Of a stretch of DNA of 64,000 nt, positions 7,218-16,746 are shown piece by piece (positions within the stretch are counted from its first letter, which is position 1; each line of letters starts with the position of its first letter). The stretch spans positions 310,001-374,000 of the forward strand of contig NZ_JACHJB010000003.1 of assembly GCF_014207745.1 (NCBI RefSeq). Reading direction: 5' to 3'. Position numbers and translations under genes: made by a program. Source of the stretch: Nonomuraea muscovyensis. Its GTDB lineage: Bacteria; Actinomycetota; Actinomycetes; Streptosporangiales; Streptosporangiaceae. Under the pieces are notes generated by a model. That model did not search any database, was not told the origin of the DNA, and worked only from the letters and a program-made list of their open reading frames with translations.

Positions 7218-8342
7218 ATGACGCGTGAGGCGTTCGACCTTGCCGTGCGGCGGCTCGCGGGTGACGGCGACCTGCTGTTGGAGCGCACGCTCGTTCTGCT
7301 GGGGGAGCTGGCGTCGTACGCGCCGATCCCGTCAGCCGCGCTGGCGGAGTCGGCGCGGCGCAACCTCGACACGGCGGTGCGCGCGCTGCGATCCGGGCGG
7401 GAGCTCTCGCCGGAGGAGCTGCCAGAGTCCGGCATCACACGTGAGCGGGCGCGGCAGGGCGTGCCGATCGAGGACATGCTGTGGGGCTACCGCGCGAACA
7501 TCGGGGTGATCCAGCGGCGGTTCATCGAGATCGCCTTCGCCGAAGGGGTCGCGCCGGAGTTGATGCTCGACGGCTCGCGGCTGCTGTGGTCGCTGGGCGA
7601 CGCGTTCACGCACCAGGTCATGCGCTGGTATCAGGAATGGACCGTCGAGCAGGCCCTGCGCGACTCCCACCTGCGCGAGGAGTTCGTCCGCGAACTGCTG
7701 ACCGGCACAATCGGCCAAGCTGACCTCGGCCGCCGCTGCGCCGCCTATGGGCTGGACGAGTTCGGGCGGTACGCCGCGGTGCGCGCGCGGGGCGAGAGCA
7801 GGGGTGGCGTCGAGGAACTGCGGCGCCTCCTCGAACGCCGGGGCAGCGCGCCCGGCAGGCCGGCGCTGATCGCCGTGCTCGGCGGCGAGTGCGCCGGAGT
7901 CGTGGCGCGCAGGCCCGCGCCCGTGCCGGGGCTGGTGGTCGGCGTGGGGGCGCGGCTGCCGCTGGCCCGGCAAGCCGAGTCGTTCCATACCAACGTGCTG
8001 GAAGCGGCCACGCGCCTGCATACCGAGGGTGTGTTCGCCCTGGAGGACCTCTCGTGGCGGGTCGCCGCCGCGAACGCCCCCGAGGTCGGGGCCTACCTGG
8101 TGGAGCGGTACCTCACGCCGCTGCGCGAGCACGGGGAGTTCGGCCGGCAGTTGGAGGTGACGCTGCGCGCGTATCTCGACAACGGGCAGAACATCGCCCG
8201 CACCGCGGCCGCCCTCGTCGTGCACGTCAACACGCTGCGCCATCGCCTGAACAGGTTCACCGAGCTCACCGGGGCATCGCTGGCGTCCACCGAGGTGATC
8301 GTCGAACTGGCGTGGGCCCTGGAGTTCGGCGCCCTCGACTGA
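7218..8342 (+). CDS. PucR/CdaR-type transcriptional regulator
   Basis: A 374-residue regulator. The C-terminal HTH_30 domain (LRAYLDNGQNIARTAAALVV then HVNTLRHRLNRFTELTG, about 315-352) is diagnostic of PucR/CdaR proteins. The N-terminal part (LERTLVLLGELASYAPIP..ITRERARQGVPIEDMLWGYR) is the RsbRD-like helical domain often fused to it. ATG 7218 has no strong Shine-Dalgarno; upstream in-frame ATG 7167 is possible. It precedes the thiolase/ligase/SDR operon on the same strand by about 95 nt and is the likely local regulator of it. Confidence 0.85.
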   Translation: MTREAFDLAVRRLAGDGDLLLERTLVLLGELASYAPIPSAALAESARRNLDTAVRALRSGRELSPEELPESGITRERARQGVPIEDMLWGYRANIGVIQRRFIEIAFAEGVAPELMLDGSRLLWSLGDAFTHQVMRWYQEWTVEQALRDSHLREEFVRELLTGTIGQADLGRRCAAYGLDEFGRYAAVRARGESRGGVEELRRLLERRGSAPGRPALIAVLGGECAGVVARRPAPVPGLVVGVGARLPLARQAESFHTNVLEAATRLHTEGVFALEDLSWRVAAANAPEVGAYLVERYLTPLREHGEFGRQLEVTLRAYLDNGQNIARTAAALVVHVNTLRHRLNRFTELTGASLASTEVIVELAWALEFGALD

Positions 8343-8436
8343 TTGGACCATCGCACAACCATGGTCGGTGGTTTCGACCTCGACGCCCGATTCGTCGGAG
8401 CGCCAGCATGGCTGGTGATCGAAGGAGTTGGTCGAG

Positions 8437-9660
8437 GTGAGTGAACCCGTGTGGATCGCCGGGGCCGGCATGACGGCGTTCGGTGTCCATCCCGACCGCG
8501 ACGTGCGGGATCTGGTACGTGAGGCGGTGACCGGCGCGCTGGACGACGCCGGGTTGACCCTGGACGAGGTGGAGGCCGCGTTCTACGGCAATACCGCGCA
8601 GGGCGCGCTGGAGGGCCAGCTGATGGTGGGCGGCCAGATCGCTCTGCGGGCTCTGGGGGCGCGGCGCATTCCGGTGTTCAACGTGGAGAACGCGTGCGCC
8701 ACCGGGGCGACGGCGTTGCACCTGGCGGTGAACCACGTCCGCGCGGGCGCCGCGGAGATCGCGCTGGCTGTCGGCGTGGAGCGGATGAATGTCGGCGACC
8801 GGGCAAGGACCATGAAGGTCTTCGAGGGCGGGTACGACGTGTCGGCCCCGGAGGAACTGGCGCGGGTGCTCGCCGAGCTCGGCGGAGACGTCGACGACTC
8901 CGCGGTGGGTAGCCGGAGTGTCTTCATGGACATCTACGCCGCCATGGCCCGCTCTCACATGGCGGCCTTCGGGACCACGCAGCGCCAGATCGCGGCGGTG
9001 GCGGCGAAGAACCACCAGCACGCGGTGCACAACGAGAAGGCGCACTACCGGGTCGCGATGACCGTGGAAGAGGTGCTGGCGGGGCGAGCGCTGTCGTACC
9101 CGCTGACGGTGCCGATGTGCTCGCCTACCACCGACGGCGCCGCAGCGGCCGTGGTGGTCGGCGGCCGGGCGCTGGCTCGGCTCGGCTCGCGGCGCTCGGT
9201 GCGCGTGCTGGCCAGCGTCGTCGGCACGGGCGACACCCGCGCGCTCGGCGACCACGACCGGGCGATCACGAGGCTGCTCGCACAGCGGGCGTGGGAGCAG
9301 GCGGGAGTGGGGCCCGAGGACGTGAACGTGGCCGAGGTGCACGACGCGACCGCGTTCGCGGAGATCGCACAGACCGAGCTGCTCGGGCTGTGCGCGATGG
9401 GTGAGGGCGGCCACGCGGCCGAGTCGGGTGTCACGTCGCTCGGCGGACGCCTGCCGGTCAACCCCTCGGGTGGCCTGGAGTCGAAGGGCCATCCGCTGGG
9501 GGCGACCGGGCTCGGGCAGGTGTATGAGCTGGTCACGCAGCTTCGAGGCGAGGCCGGCGCGCGGCAGGTGGCCGGTGCGCGGATCGGGGTCGCCGAGAAC
9601 GGCGGCGGGTTCCTCGCAGGAGAAGAAGCGGTCGCCGCGATCACCGTGCTGGGCGGGTGA
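8437..9660 (+). CDS. SCP2-type thiolase / lipid-transfer-like protein
   Basis: A 407-residue thiolase-fold protein. The nucleophile motif ENACATGATAL places Cys at residue 87, and GHPLGATG places the catalytic His at 352. The third thiolase motif reads AENGGGF instead of C-x-GGG, so the second catalytic Cys is replaced by Asn. That pattern is shared by SCP2-thiolase-like and Ltp-type proteins that may catalyse retro-aldol or thiolysis steps on branched or sterol side-chain CoA esters. Start GTG 8437 follows GGAG by 9 nt. The next gene begins 4 nt after the stop. No DUF35 partner is seen. Confidence 0.85.
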   Translation: MSEPVWIAGAGMTAFGVHPDRDVRDLVREAVTGALDDAGLTLDEVEAAFYGNTAQGALEGQLMVGGQIALRALGARRIPVFNVENACATGATALHLAVNHVRAGAAEIALAVGVERMNVGDRARTMKVFEGGYDVSAPEELARVLAELGGDVDDSAVGSRSVFMDIYAAMARSHMAAFGTTQRQIAAVAAKNHQHAVHNEKAHYRVAMTVEEVLAGRALSYPLTVPMCSPTTDGAAAAVVVGGRALARLGSRRSVRVLASVVGTGDTRALGDHDRAITRLLAQRAWEQAGVGPEDVNVAEVHDATAFAEIAQTELLGLCAMGEGGHAAESGVTSLGGRLPVNPSGGLESKGHPLGATGLGQVYELVTQLRGEAGARQVAGARIGVAENGGGFLAGEEAVAAITVLGG

Positions 9661-9664
9661 GGGC

Positions 9665-11200
9665 ATGGCGATCATCGACTTCTTCGACCGGGGCTGGCGG
9701 CAGAACCCGTCCGGGGCGGCGTACGTCATGCACGAGCGCACCTGGACCTACGAGCAGGCCGGTCGGCTCTCGTGCCGGATCGCGAACGCGCTGCTCGCCC
9801 AGGGGTTCGCCCACGGGACCAAAGCGGCCGTCCTGTCACCCAACGACCCGGTCGCGTGGATCTGCGTGCTGGGGATCTGGCGCGCCGGTATGACGTGGGT
9901 GCCGTTGAACCCGGCCGCCCCGATGGATGACAACCGCCTCCTGCTCGACAGGTTCGACTGCGAGGTCGTGTTCTTCCACAGCTCGCTGGAGCCGGTGGTG
10001 GAGCAGCTCCGGCCGATGCTGTCAGGGGTGCGACGGTACGTCCGCATCGACTCGCCGGCCGACTTCGTCGAGGGCGCGGACGACAGGCCGCCCGCGGTCC
10101 GGTACGACCTGGACGACGTGGTCGCGGTGGCCCCGACCGGCGGGACCACGGGCCTGCCGAAGGGTGTGATGAACACCCACCGGAGCTTCGCGGCGTCGTT
10201 CGCCCACCAGATGCTGGCGCTCTCCTACCGGGCCGACGAGCCCATCGTGAACCTCGCCGCCGCACCCATGACCCATGCGTCGGGGTTGCTGACCATGCCG
10301 GTCACCGCGCGCGGCGGCACCGTGGTCATCCTGGACAGGGCCGAACCGGCTGCCGTACGGGAGGCGATTTCACGGCACGGGATCACCGAGCTGTTCCTGC
10401 CTCCGACCGTGATCTACCGCATGCTGGAGCTGCCCGGGATCGACCGCGACGGCTTCCCATCGCTGCGCTACCTGCTGTACGGCGCCGCGCCCATGTCGAC
10501 GGAGAAGCTCGCCCGCGCGATCGGGGTGTTCGGCCCGGTGCTGATGGAGTGCTACGGGCAGATGGAGGCGCCCGCGGCCATCTCATTCCTGCGGCCCGAG
10601 GAGCACTTCGTCGACGGCGAGCTCGCTCCGCCCGAGCGGCTCTCCTCCTGCGGCCGGCCGTACCCGCTGATCAGTGTCGAGATCCGCGACGCCGCGGGCC
10701 GCCCGGTCGAGAGCGGGGTGCCGGGTGAGATCTGCGTCCGGGGCGACCTGGTGATGAAGGGCTACTACAACGCGCCCGATCTCACGGAGGAGACCGTGGT
10801 CGACGGCTGGCTGCGCACCGGCGACATCGGCTTCCTCGACGAGGGCGGCTACCTGCACATCACCGACCGTGAGAAGGACATGATCATCTCTGGCGGATTC
10901 AACGTCTACCCGAGCGAGGTCGAGCAGGTCATCTGGGCGCATCCCGCGGTCCAGGACTGCGTGGTCGTCGGCGTGCCGCATGACGACTGGGGCGAGGCCG
11001 TCAAGGCGGTCGTCGAGCTCAATCCGGGCGAACAGGTGACCGAAGGCGAGCTCATCGCCCTGTGCAGGCAGCGCCTGGGTGGCATCCGGGCGCCGAAGAC
11101 CGTCGACTTCGTGCGCTCGCTGCCGCGCAGCGCCAACGGGAAGGTCCTGAAGAAGGCCGTCCGTGAGCCGTACTGGGCCGGGCGCGAGAGGCGGGTGTGA
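9665..11200 (+). CDS. Acyl-CoA synthetase (AMP-forming)
   Basis: A 511-residue class I adenylate-forming enzyme. Visible motifs are the P-loop TGGTTGLPKGV (about 158-168), YGQMEA as motif A5, the hinge TGDIGFLDEGGYLHITDREKD with the Asp of A7 and Arg of A8, and the catalytic Lys in PRSANGKVLKK near the end. It activates a carboxylic acid to its CoA thioester. Position between a thiolase and an SDR suggests a carboxylic acid degradation pathway for a medium-chain, aromatic or sterol-like substrate (inference). ATG 9665 is 4 nt after the thiolase stop. Confidence 0.9.
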   Translation: MAIIDFFDRGWRQNPSGAAYVMHERTWTYEQAGRLSCRIANALLAQGFAHGTKAAVLSPNDPVAWICVLGIWRAGMTWVPLNPAAPMDDNRLLLDRFDCEVVFFHSSLEPVVEQLRPMLSGVRRYVRIDSPADFVEGADDRPPAVRYDLDDVVAVAPTGGTTGLPKGVMNTHRSFAASFAHQMLALSYRADEPIVNLAAAPMTHASGLLTMPVTARGGTVVILDRAEPAAVREAISRHGITELFLPPTVIYRMLELPGIDRDGFPSLRYLLYGAAPMSTEKLARAIGVFGPVLMECYGQMEAPAAISFLRPEEHFVDGELAPPERLSSCGRPYPLISVEIRDAAGRPVESGVPGEICVRGDLVMKGYYNAPDLTEETVVDGWLRTGDIGFLDEGGYLHITDREKDMIISGGFNVYPSEVEQVIWAHPAVQDCVVVGVPHDDWGEAVKAVVELNPGEQVTEGELIALCRQRLGGIRAPKTVDFVRSLPRSANGKVLKKAVREPYWAGRERRV

Positions 11201-12018
11201 GGATGGAAGAGCTCGACGGCAAGGTCGCGATCGTCACGGGAGGCGGCTCCCTCGCCGCCGGGATCGGCAACGGCCGAGCGGCCGCGGTACGGCTCGCGGA
11301 GTCGGGCGCGCGGGTCGTCATCGTGGACATCGCCGACCGGAACATGGCCGAGACGCAGGAACTGATCGCCGAACGCGGCGGGGAGTGCCTGTGCGTGCGG
11401 GGCGACGTGTCCCTCCCCGACGACTGCGCCGCGATCGTGCGACGCGCGGTCGAGACCTGGGGCCGCGTCGACGTGCTGGTGAACAACGTCGGTGTCGCCG
11501 GGCCGCCCGGCACCGCGGTCGACGTCGATCTCGACGCCTGGGACGCCTGCCTGCGGGTCAACGTCACCTCGATGATGCTCATGTCGCGGTTCGCGATACC
11601 GCGGATGCGCGCGGTCGGCGGCGGCTCGATCGTCAACCTGTCCTCGGCCGCCGGGCTGATCGGCGGTCATCCATCCCTCGCCTACAGCACGGCCAAGGGG
11701 GCGATCGTCAACCTGACCAGGAGTATGGCCGCTGCGCACGGGCCGGACGGCATCCGCGTCAACGCCGTCGCGCCGGGCTACATGTACACGCCCAACGTCT
11801 ACGCCCAGGGGCTGAGCGAGGACGACCGTGAGCGCCGCAGGCTGGCGGCGCCGCTGCGGACCGAGGGCACGGGATGGGACGTCGGTGAGGCCGTGCTCTT
11901 CCTCGCAGGCGGACGCTCCCGGTGGATCACCGGAGTGGTCCTGCCCGTGGACGCCGGTCTCACCTCGGCCCTGGCCGTACCCGACTCGATGACGGTGCAG
12001 TCGCCGCGGCCTCGTTGA
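11197..12018 (+). CDS. Short-chain dehydrogenase/reductase (SDR)
   Basis: A 273-residue classical SDR: a cofactor loop TGGGSLAAGIGNG (about 15-27), VDIAD after beta-2 suggesting NAD(H) preference, NNVG (about 100-103), catalytic Ser in NLSSAAG, and Y-x3-K in AYSTAKG. The start GTG overlaps the upstream stop (GTGA), so it is translationally coupled to the ligase. The TGGGS-insert-GIGNG loop is slightly longer than the usual TGxxxGIG. It probably oxidises a hydroxyacyl intermediate in the same pathway. Its 3' end overlaps the convergent peptidase by 59 nt. Confidence 0.9.
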   Translation: MRMEELDGKVAIVTGGGSLAAGIGNGRAAAVRLAESGARVVIVDIADRNMAETQELIAERGGECLCVRGDVSLPDDCAAIVRRAVETWGRVDVLVNNVGVAGPPGTAVDVDLDAWDACLRVNVTSMMLMSRFAIPRMRAVGGGSIVNLSSAAGLIGGHPSLAYSTAKGAIVNLTRSMAAAHGPDGIRVNAVAPGYMYTPNVYAQGLSEDDRERRRLAAPLRTEGTGWDVGEAVLFLAGGRSRWITGVVLPVDAGLTSALAVPDSMTVQSPRPR

Positions 12019-13174
12019 GCCGGCGCGCGGCGAGTTCGGCGAGCAGTTGCGCGCCATCGTGCAGCACCCCGTCGTCGAACCTCGCGAAAGGGGAGTGGTT
12101 CTCGTGGGCTTCGCCGGGATCGAGTCCGGCCGGGCGGGCGCCGAGGAACACGAACGCGCCGGGGACCCGGGCCAGGACGCGGGAGAAGTCCTCCGAGGCA
12201 GGGTGAGGATGCGGCATCGTGTCGAACCGCTCCGCGCCGTGGAGGTCACGGACGACGCCGGCCGCGAAGCCGGTCTCGGCGTCGTCCGTGACGGTTACCG
12301 GGAGTTCGGCGTCGAAGCCGAGGCCGGCCGTCGTGCCGTGAGCGGCGGCGATGCCGTTGATCAGCTCGGTCAGGAGTCGCCTGGCCTCGGCCCGGTGGCG
12401 CTCGGAGTAGCTGCGGATCGTGGCCTCGAAGTACGCGGACGAGGGGATGGCCGTGCCGTGCGAGCCGGCCGACACGTGGCCGACAGTCACGATCACCGGA
12501 TCGAACGCGTCGAACCTGCGCGTCACCAGGCTCTGCACCGCCGTGATCATCTCCGCCATCGTGGTCACCGGATCCAGGGCGCGATGAGGCGCCGCGCCAT
12601 GGCCGCCCTTGCCGTGCACGGTGACCCGCATCCGCGCGTGACCTGACAGGATCGGGCCAGAACGAGTGGCGAACATGCCGCTCGGCCGTACGGACTGCAC
12701 ATGCAGCGCGTACGCCGCGACCGGCTGAGGCCCCGCCGCTTCCAGGACCCCTTCGGCGATCATCTTCGCGGCCCCGTCGTGTCCTTCCTCACCCGGCTGG
12801 AACATCAGGACCACGTCGCCGGGCAGATCGTCCCGGGCGGCGCACAGCAGGTGCGCCGCCCCCACGAGCATCGCCGTGTGCAGGTCGTGTCCGCACGCGT
12901 GCATCGCCCCCGGATTGCGGGACCTGTAGGGGACGTCCGCCTGCTCGGTGATCGGCAACGCGTCCATGTCCGCACGTAGCAGGACGACCGGCGCGCCGCC
13001 GCTTCCCCGACGTCGTCCCCGCAGCACGGCGGTCACGGAGCTCAGCGTCGTTCCGCGGGTCACCTCCAGCGGGAGCCCAGCCAGAGCGTTCAGTACCCGC
13101 TGTTGGGTGCGGGGGAGCTCCAGCCCCAACTCGGGATCGGCGTGCAGGGATCGGCGCAGCTCAGTCAGCATCAT
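11960..13174 (-). CDS. M20 family metallopeptidase / amidohydrolase
   Basis: A 404-residue M20D-type enzyme (hippurate hydrolase / IAA-amino-acid hydrolase / aminoacylase group). Metal-site motifs are visible: RADMDALPI, HACGHDLHTAML, FQPGEEG, and a C-terminal H in EAHENHSPFARFD. The lid or dimerisation domain begins near GKGGHGAAPHRALDP. Substrates of the group are N-acyl amino acids. The start codon is ATG 13174, with the divergent AsnC-type regulator 82 nt away, so that regulator is the likely controller of this gene. Confidence 0.9.
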   Translation of the reverse strand: MMLTELRRSLHADPELGLELPRTQQRVLNALAGLPLEVTRGTTLSSVTAVLRGRRRGSGGAPVVLLRADMDALPITEQADVPYRSRNPGAMHACGHDLHTAMLVGAAHLLCAARDDLPGDVVLMFQPGEEGHDGAAKMIAEGVLEAAGPQPVAAYALHVQSVRPSGMFATRSGPILSGHARMRVTVHGKGGHGAAPHRALDPVTTMAEMITAVQSLVTRRFDAFDPVIVTVGHVSAGSHGTAIPSSAYFEATIRSYSERHRAEARRLLTELINGIAAAHGTTAGLGFDAELPVTVTDDAETGFAAGVVRDLHGAERFDTMPHPHPASEDFSRVLARVPGAFVFLGARPAGLDPGEAHENHSPFARFDDGVLHDGAQLLAELAARRLNEAAATAPSSSRVRPGPR

Positions 13175-13255
13175 TGTCTGATTACCGCCATTTATGGTGG
13201 CGGTGAACCGAAATCATCAGTGGATCGGCATTTCGTCGCTGGAGGTGAAGGATTC

Positions 13256-14296
13256 GTGCGCCAGGAGCTCGACGAGCACGACCTCCGACTGATCCACGCC
13301 GTCCAGCTCGCCCCCCGCGCGCCCTGGACGATCGTCGGACCGGCCTGCGGCCTGCACCCGATCACCGCCGCGCGTCGCTGGCAGCGGCTCGTCGACCGCG
13401 GGCTCGTGTCCGTACTGGTCACGCCGGGGCCGAGCCTCATGCGCCGGCTTTCGCCCGCGTACCTCGACCTGGAATGCCGTCCCGGCGATCGGCCGGCCGT
13501 CATCGCCGCCCTGCGGGTCAATCCGCGAGTCGCGTCGATCGCGATCGCCGCGTCGGGTCGCAGCCTCGTCCTGACGCTGATGGCCGACTCCCCGCACGCG
13601 CTGGCCGACCTCGTGATCGACCAGATCGGTGCGCTTCCCGGCGTGCTGCGCACCGAGCTCTACCCGATCACCCAGATGTACGGCGAGGGCAGTTCCTGGC
13701 GCCTCGACGCCCTGGACCGCGACGAGATCAAGCACCTGGATCGGCGGCCCGACCCCGGATCTCGGCCGATCGCCGTCTCCGAGCGGCACCGGGCCCTGTT
13801 CCGCGCACTCAGCCTGGACGCCCGGGCCCCGGCTGCCGTCCTCGCGCAGCAACTCGGGGAAAGCCCCTCGACGACGACCCGGAGACTCGCGGCGATGCGG
13901 GCCGCGGGCCTCATCTCGATGCGATGTGACGTCACCCCTGAGGCGGCGGGCTGGCCGATCCTCGTCAACTACCTCACGCGCGTGCCCGCCGGAGTCCTCG
14001 AATCCGCTGGCCGGGCGCTGGCGGCGTTGCCGGAGAACCGCGGCACGTTCGCCATCGCCGCGCGGGCCAACCTCTTCGTCAGCCAGTGGCTGCGCGGGAT
14101 GTCGGACATCCAGAGCGCCGAGGCGCGTATGACCGCGGCCATCCCCGCCATGGAGGTTTGCGACCGGATGGTCACGCTTCGGACGGTCAAACGTATGGGT
14201 CGCATCCTCGACACGGATGGGCGGTCGATCGGGGTGGTTCCGCTCGACCCCTGGCACGATTCCGTCATCTCGCGGGCCGCGATGGCCGATCCCTAG
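13256..14296 (+). CDS. Two-domain Lrp/AsnC family regulator
   Basis: A 346-residue protein with two tandem AsnC-type halves. The first HTH is at about 4-45 (LDEHDLRLIHAVQLAPRAPW), followed by a RAM-like sheet domain. A second HTH lies at about 175-225 (HRALFRALSLDARAPAAVLA, then STTTRRLAAMRAAGLI) and a second RAM domain follows. Start GTG 13256 is behind GGAGGTGAAGG. Duplicated Lrp/AsnC regulators of this length are common in actinobacteria and usually control adjacent amino-acid or peptide catabolic genes. Here the divergent M20 hydrolase is the obvious target. Confidence 0.85.
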   Translation: MRQELDEHDLRLIHAVQLAPRAPWTIVGPACGLHPITAARRWQRLVDRGLVSVLVTPGPSLMRRLSPAYLDLECRPGDRPAVIAALRVNPRVASIAIAASGRSLVLTLMADSPHALADLVIDQIGALPGVLRTELYPITQMYGEGSSWRLDALDRDEIKHLDRRPDPGSRPIAVSERHRALFRALSLDARAPAAVLAQQLGESPSTTTRRLAAMRAAGLISMRCDVTPEAAGWPILVNYLTRVPAGVLESAGRALAALPENRGTFAIAARANLFVSQWLRGMSDIQSAEARMTAAIPAMEVCDRMVTLRTVKRMGRILDTDGRSIGVVPLDPWHDSVISRAAMADP

Positions 14297-14375
14297 CGAT
14301 CGGTCATCCGTTCGCACGGCTGTGCTTGGGTTCGTGGAGTCGGAAGGCGTCACGACCAGGAGAGGCTGGCACGGT

Positions 14376-15593
14376 ATGGAAGACGGCCCGCGCATCAGGG
14401 CTCTGCTGGAGTCGGACGACCCACTCGCGGCCGAGGCGGCACTGTGGGCCGACCTGCGATCGGTCGGCACACCGCTGATCGAGCCCCATCCGGATGATCC
14501 GGACGCGTGCCTGGTGACCTTCCTCTGGTACGCCGACCGGCCGGTCGAGCGGGTCGTCGTGAACGAGGCGGTCAGTTCGCTCCCTCCGGAGGCCCGCGCC
14601 CTGTCCCTGGCGCCGGGCACCTCCACGTGGTTCGCCACGTGGCCGGTGAAGTCGGATGTGCGGACGACCTACCACTTCGAGGTCTTCGCCGGGTCCGGCA
14701 GTGAGCGGATCGGCGACGAGCACGCTCGCGTGCGCGAACCGCACGACTACAGCGTGCTCGGCTCCCCGGAGTCGGTCCTGGTCTGTCCCGGTGCCGAGCC
14801 GCTCTCCTGGGCCGACCGGCGGCCGGACACGCCCCGCGGGACCGTGACCGGTGCGGTCCTCGGCGACGGCCGGGAGGTGTGGGTGTACACGCCGCCGGGC
14901 TACGACCACCTCGCCGACCCGCTCGGCGTCCTGGTGGTCCTCGACGGTCACGCCCAGCACAGCGCCGTGACGGTCCTGGACAATCTGCACGCCGACGGTC
15001 GGATCGAACCCACAGCGGCGATCCTCGTCGGGCAGCTCGACCGTAACGCCGAGCTGACGTGCGACGCGGACTTCTCCCGCTTCCTCGCCGAGGGACTGCT
15101 GCCGTGGGCGCGGGAGGCGTACCGCCTGACCGCCGATCCGGCCAGAACCGTCATCGCCGGCTGCAGCCTGGGCGGACTGTGCGCGGCCTACACCGGTCTG
15201 CGGCACCCGGAGGTCTTCGGCAACGTGCTCATGCTTTCGGGGTCGGTCTGGTGGGATCCGGACACCCTGCGGGAGTACTTCCAGCTCGCCGGCTCCGGCC
15301 CTCGCGCGATCGGCGCCAGGTCCAGGACGCCCGCCATCATCGGGGAGTACACGCGGGCGGAGCGGGCCCCGATCCGGATCTACCAGGACGTCGGGGCGTT
15401 CGAGACGGGACCGCCGCCCGCGACTCCGCACCAGATCCACGCCAGCAGGCACTTTCGCGACGTGCTCACCCTCAAGGGCTACGACTACGTCTACCGTGAG
15501 TTCGCCGGAGGCCACGACGAGACATGGTGGCGGAGCCGCCTCGGCGACGGCCTGATCTGGCTGACGGACCCACGAGGAGCGGACCGTGGCTGA
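14376..15593 (+). CDS. Enterochelin esterase-like alpha/beta hydrolase
   Basis: A 405-residue Fes/IroD-type protein. An N-terminal Fes-like beta domain (VTFLWYADRPVERVVV, then TSTWFATWPV) precedes an alpha/beta hydrolase domain with YTPPGYD, VVLDGH, nucleophile elbow GCSLGG (Ser264) and a late GGHDE His. Such enzymes hydrolyse ester bonds in trilactone siderophores, but homologues act on other esters, and no siderophore synthesis or uptake gene is nearby. ATG 14376 follows AGGAGAGG. It starts a three-gene hydrolase operon. Confidence 0.85.
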   Translation: MEDGPRIRALLESDDPLAAEAALWADLRSVGTPLIEPHPDDPDACLVTFLWYADRPVERVVVNEAVSSLPPEARALSLAPGTSTWFATWPVKSDVRTTYHFEVFAGSGSERIGDEHARVREPHDYSVLGSPESVLVCPGAEPLSWADRRPDTPRGTVTGAVLGDGREVWVYTPPGYDHLADPLGVLVVLDGHAQHSAVTVLDNLHADGRIEPTAAILVGQLDRNAELTCDADFSRFLAEGLLPWAREAYRLTADPARTVIAGCSLGGLCAAYTGLRHPEVFGNVLMLSGSVWWDPDTLREYFQLAGSGPRAIGARSRTPAIIGEYTRAERAPIRIYQDVGAFETGPPPATPHQIHASRHFRDVLTLKGYDYVYREFAGGHDETWWRSRLGDGLIWLTDPRGADRG

Positions 15594-16746
15594 CCTCGGA
15601 GGCACGTACACGAGCAGGTTCGCGCGGCTCGCCGAAGAGTTCGCCGGGCGGCTCGACTCGGACGGCGAACTCGGTGCGTCGATCGCCGTCGTGCACGAGG
15701 GCGAACTGGTCGTCGACATCTGGGGTGGCTGGACGGACGAGGCCAGGACGACACCGTGGGCCGAGGACACCATCACCTGTGTGTGGTCCTCGACCAAGAC
15801 CGTGATGGCGCTCGCCGCGCTGATGCTCGTCGACCGCGGCCTGCTCGACGTGCGAGAGAAGGTCGCGACCTACTGGCCGGAGTTCGCCGCTGCCGGCAAA
15901 CAGGACATAGAGGTCCGGCACCTCCTGGCCCACACCTCCGGGCTTCCGGCCTGGGACCAGCCGGTCACGCTCGACGACCTCTACGACTGGGACCGTTCCA
16001 CCGCGCGGCTCGCGGCCCAGGCGCCCTGGTGGGAGCCCGGCACCGCCTCCGGCTACCACGCGCTCAGCCAGGGCCACCTTGTCGGCGAGGTGCTCCGCCG
16101 GATCACCGGCCGCTCGCTCAAGGAGTTCGTCGCCCACGACATCGCCTCCGCGCTGGACGCCGACTTCAGCATCGGCGTGCCACGCGCGGACTACGGCCGG
16201 GTCGCCGACGTCGTCCCCCCGCCGCCACGGCCGGTCGACCTCACGGCGCTCGATCCCGCCGGTGTGACGTTCAGGGCGTTGACCTCGCCGGCCCCCGACG
16301 CCGCCGCGAGCTGGACCGACGAGTGGCGCGCCGCGGACATCGGCTCGGGCAACGGGCACACGAACGCTCGCGCACTCGCCCTCATCCAGTCGGCGATTTC
16401 GCACGGCGGCGTCGCGCGGGGTCACCGCCTGCTGAGCCCGGAGACGATCGAGCTGATCTTCGACGAGCAGGCCAGCGGGGTCGACCTCGTACTCGGCGCG
16501 CCGCGGCGGTTCGGTGTCGGCTTCGGCCTGACCATGCCCGAGGTGCTGCCCTACCTGCCCGAATCCAAGATCTGTTTCTGGGGCGGATGGGGTGGCTCGA
16601 TAGTCGTCAACGACCTCGACCGCAACCTGACCATCGCCTACGTGATGAACAGGATGGACAACGCGAACACCCCGGGCGTCATCGGCACGCGGCAGAGCAT
16701 CGCCTACGTGACCTCCGTCTTCGACTGCGTGAGGAGAGGCCGATGA
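15586..16746 (+). CDS. Serine hydrolase, class C beta-lactamase/EstB family
   Basis: A 386-residue beta-lactamase-fold hydrolase. The SxxK motif is S68-S-T-K71, and the second motif is Y-H-A in SGYHALSQGH. A C-terminal GWGGS at about 340 resembles the family's HTGFTG-type third motif. No signal peptide is present, so it is cytoplasmic and more likely an esterase (EstB/LACTB-like) than an antibiotic-degrading enzyme. It overlaps the upstream hydrolase by 8 nt and the next gene by ATGA. Confidence 0.88.
   Translation: MADLGGTYTSRFARLAEEFAGRLDSDGELGASIAVVHEGELVVDIWGGWTDEARTTPWAEDTITCVWSSTKTVMALAALMLVDRGLLDVREKVATYWPEFAAAGKQDIEVRHLLAHTSGLPAWDQPVTLDDLYDWDRSTARLAAQAPWWEPGTASGYHALSQGHLVGEVLRRITGRSLKEFVAHDIASALDADFSIGVPRADYGRVADVVPPPPRPVDLTALDPAGVTFRALTSPAPDAAASWTDEWRAADIGSGNGHTNARALALIQSAISHGGVARGHRLLSPETIELIFDEQASGVDLVLGAPRRFGVGFGLTMPEVLPYLPESKICFWGGWGGSIVVNDLDRNLTIAYVMNRMDNANTPGVIGTRQSIAYVTSVFDCVRRGR

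Noticed and set aside
15756..16740. Upstream extension of the 16743 hydrolase frame by 329 codons
   Set aside because: The extension is Arg/Pro/Gly/His-rich out-of-frame reading of the beta-lactamase-like gene; ATGA coupling at 16743 gives the natural start.
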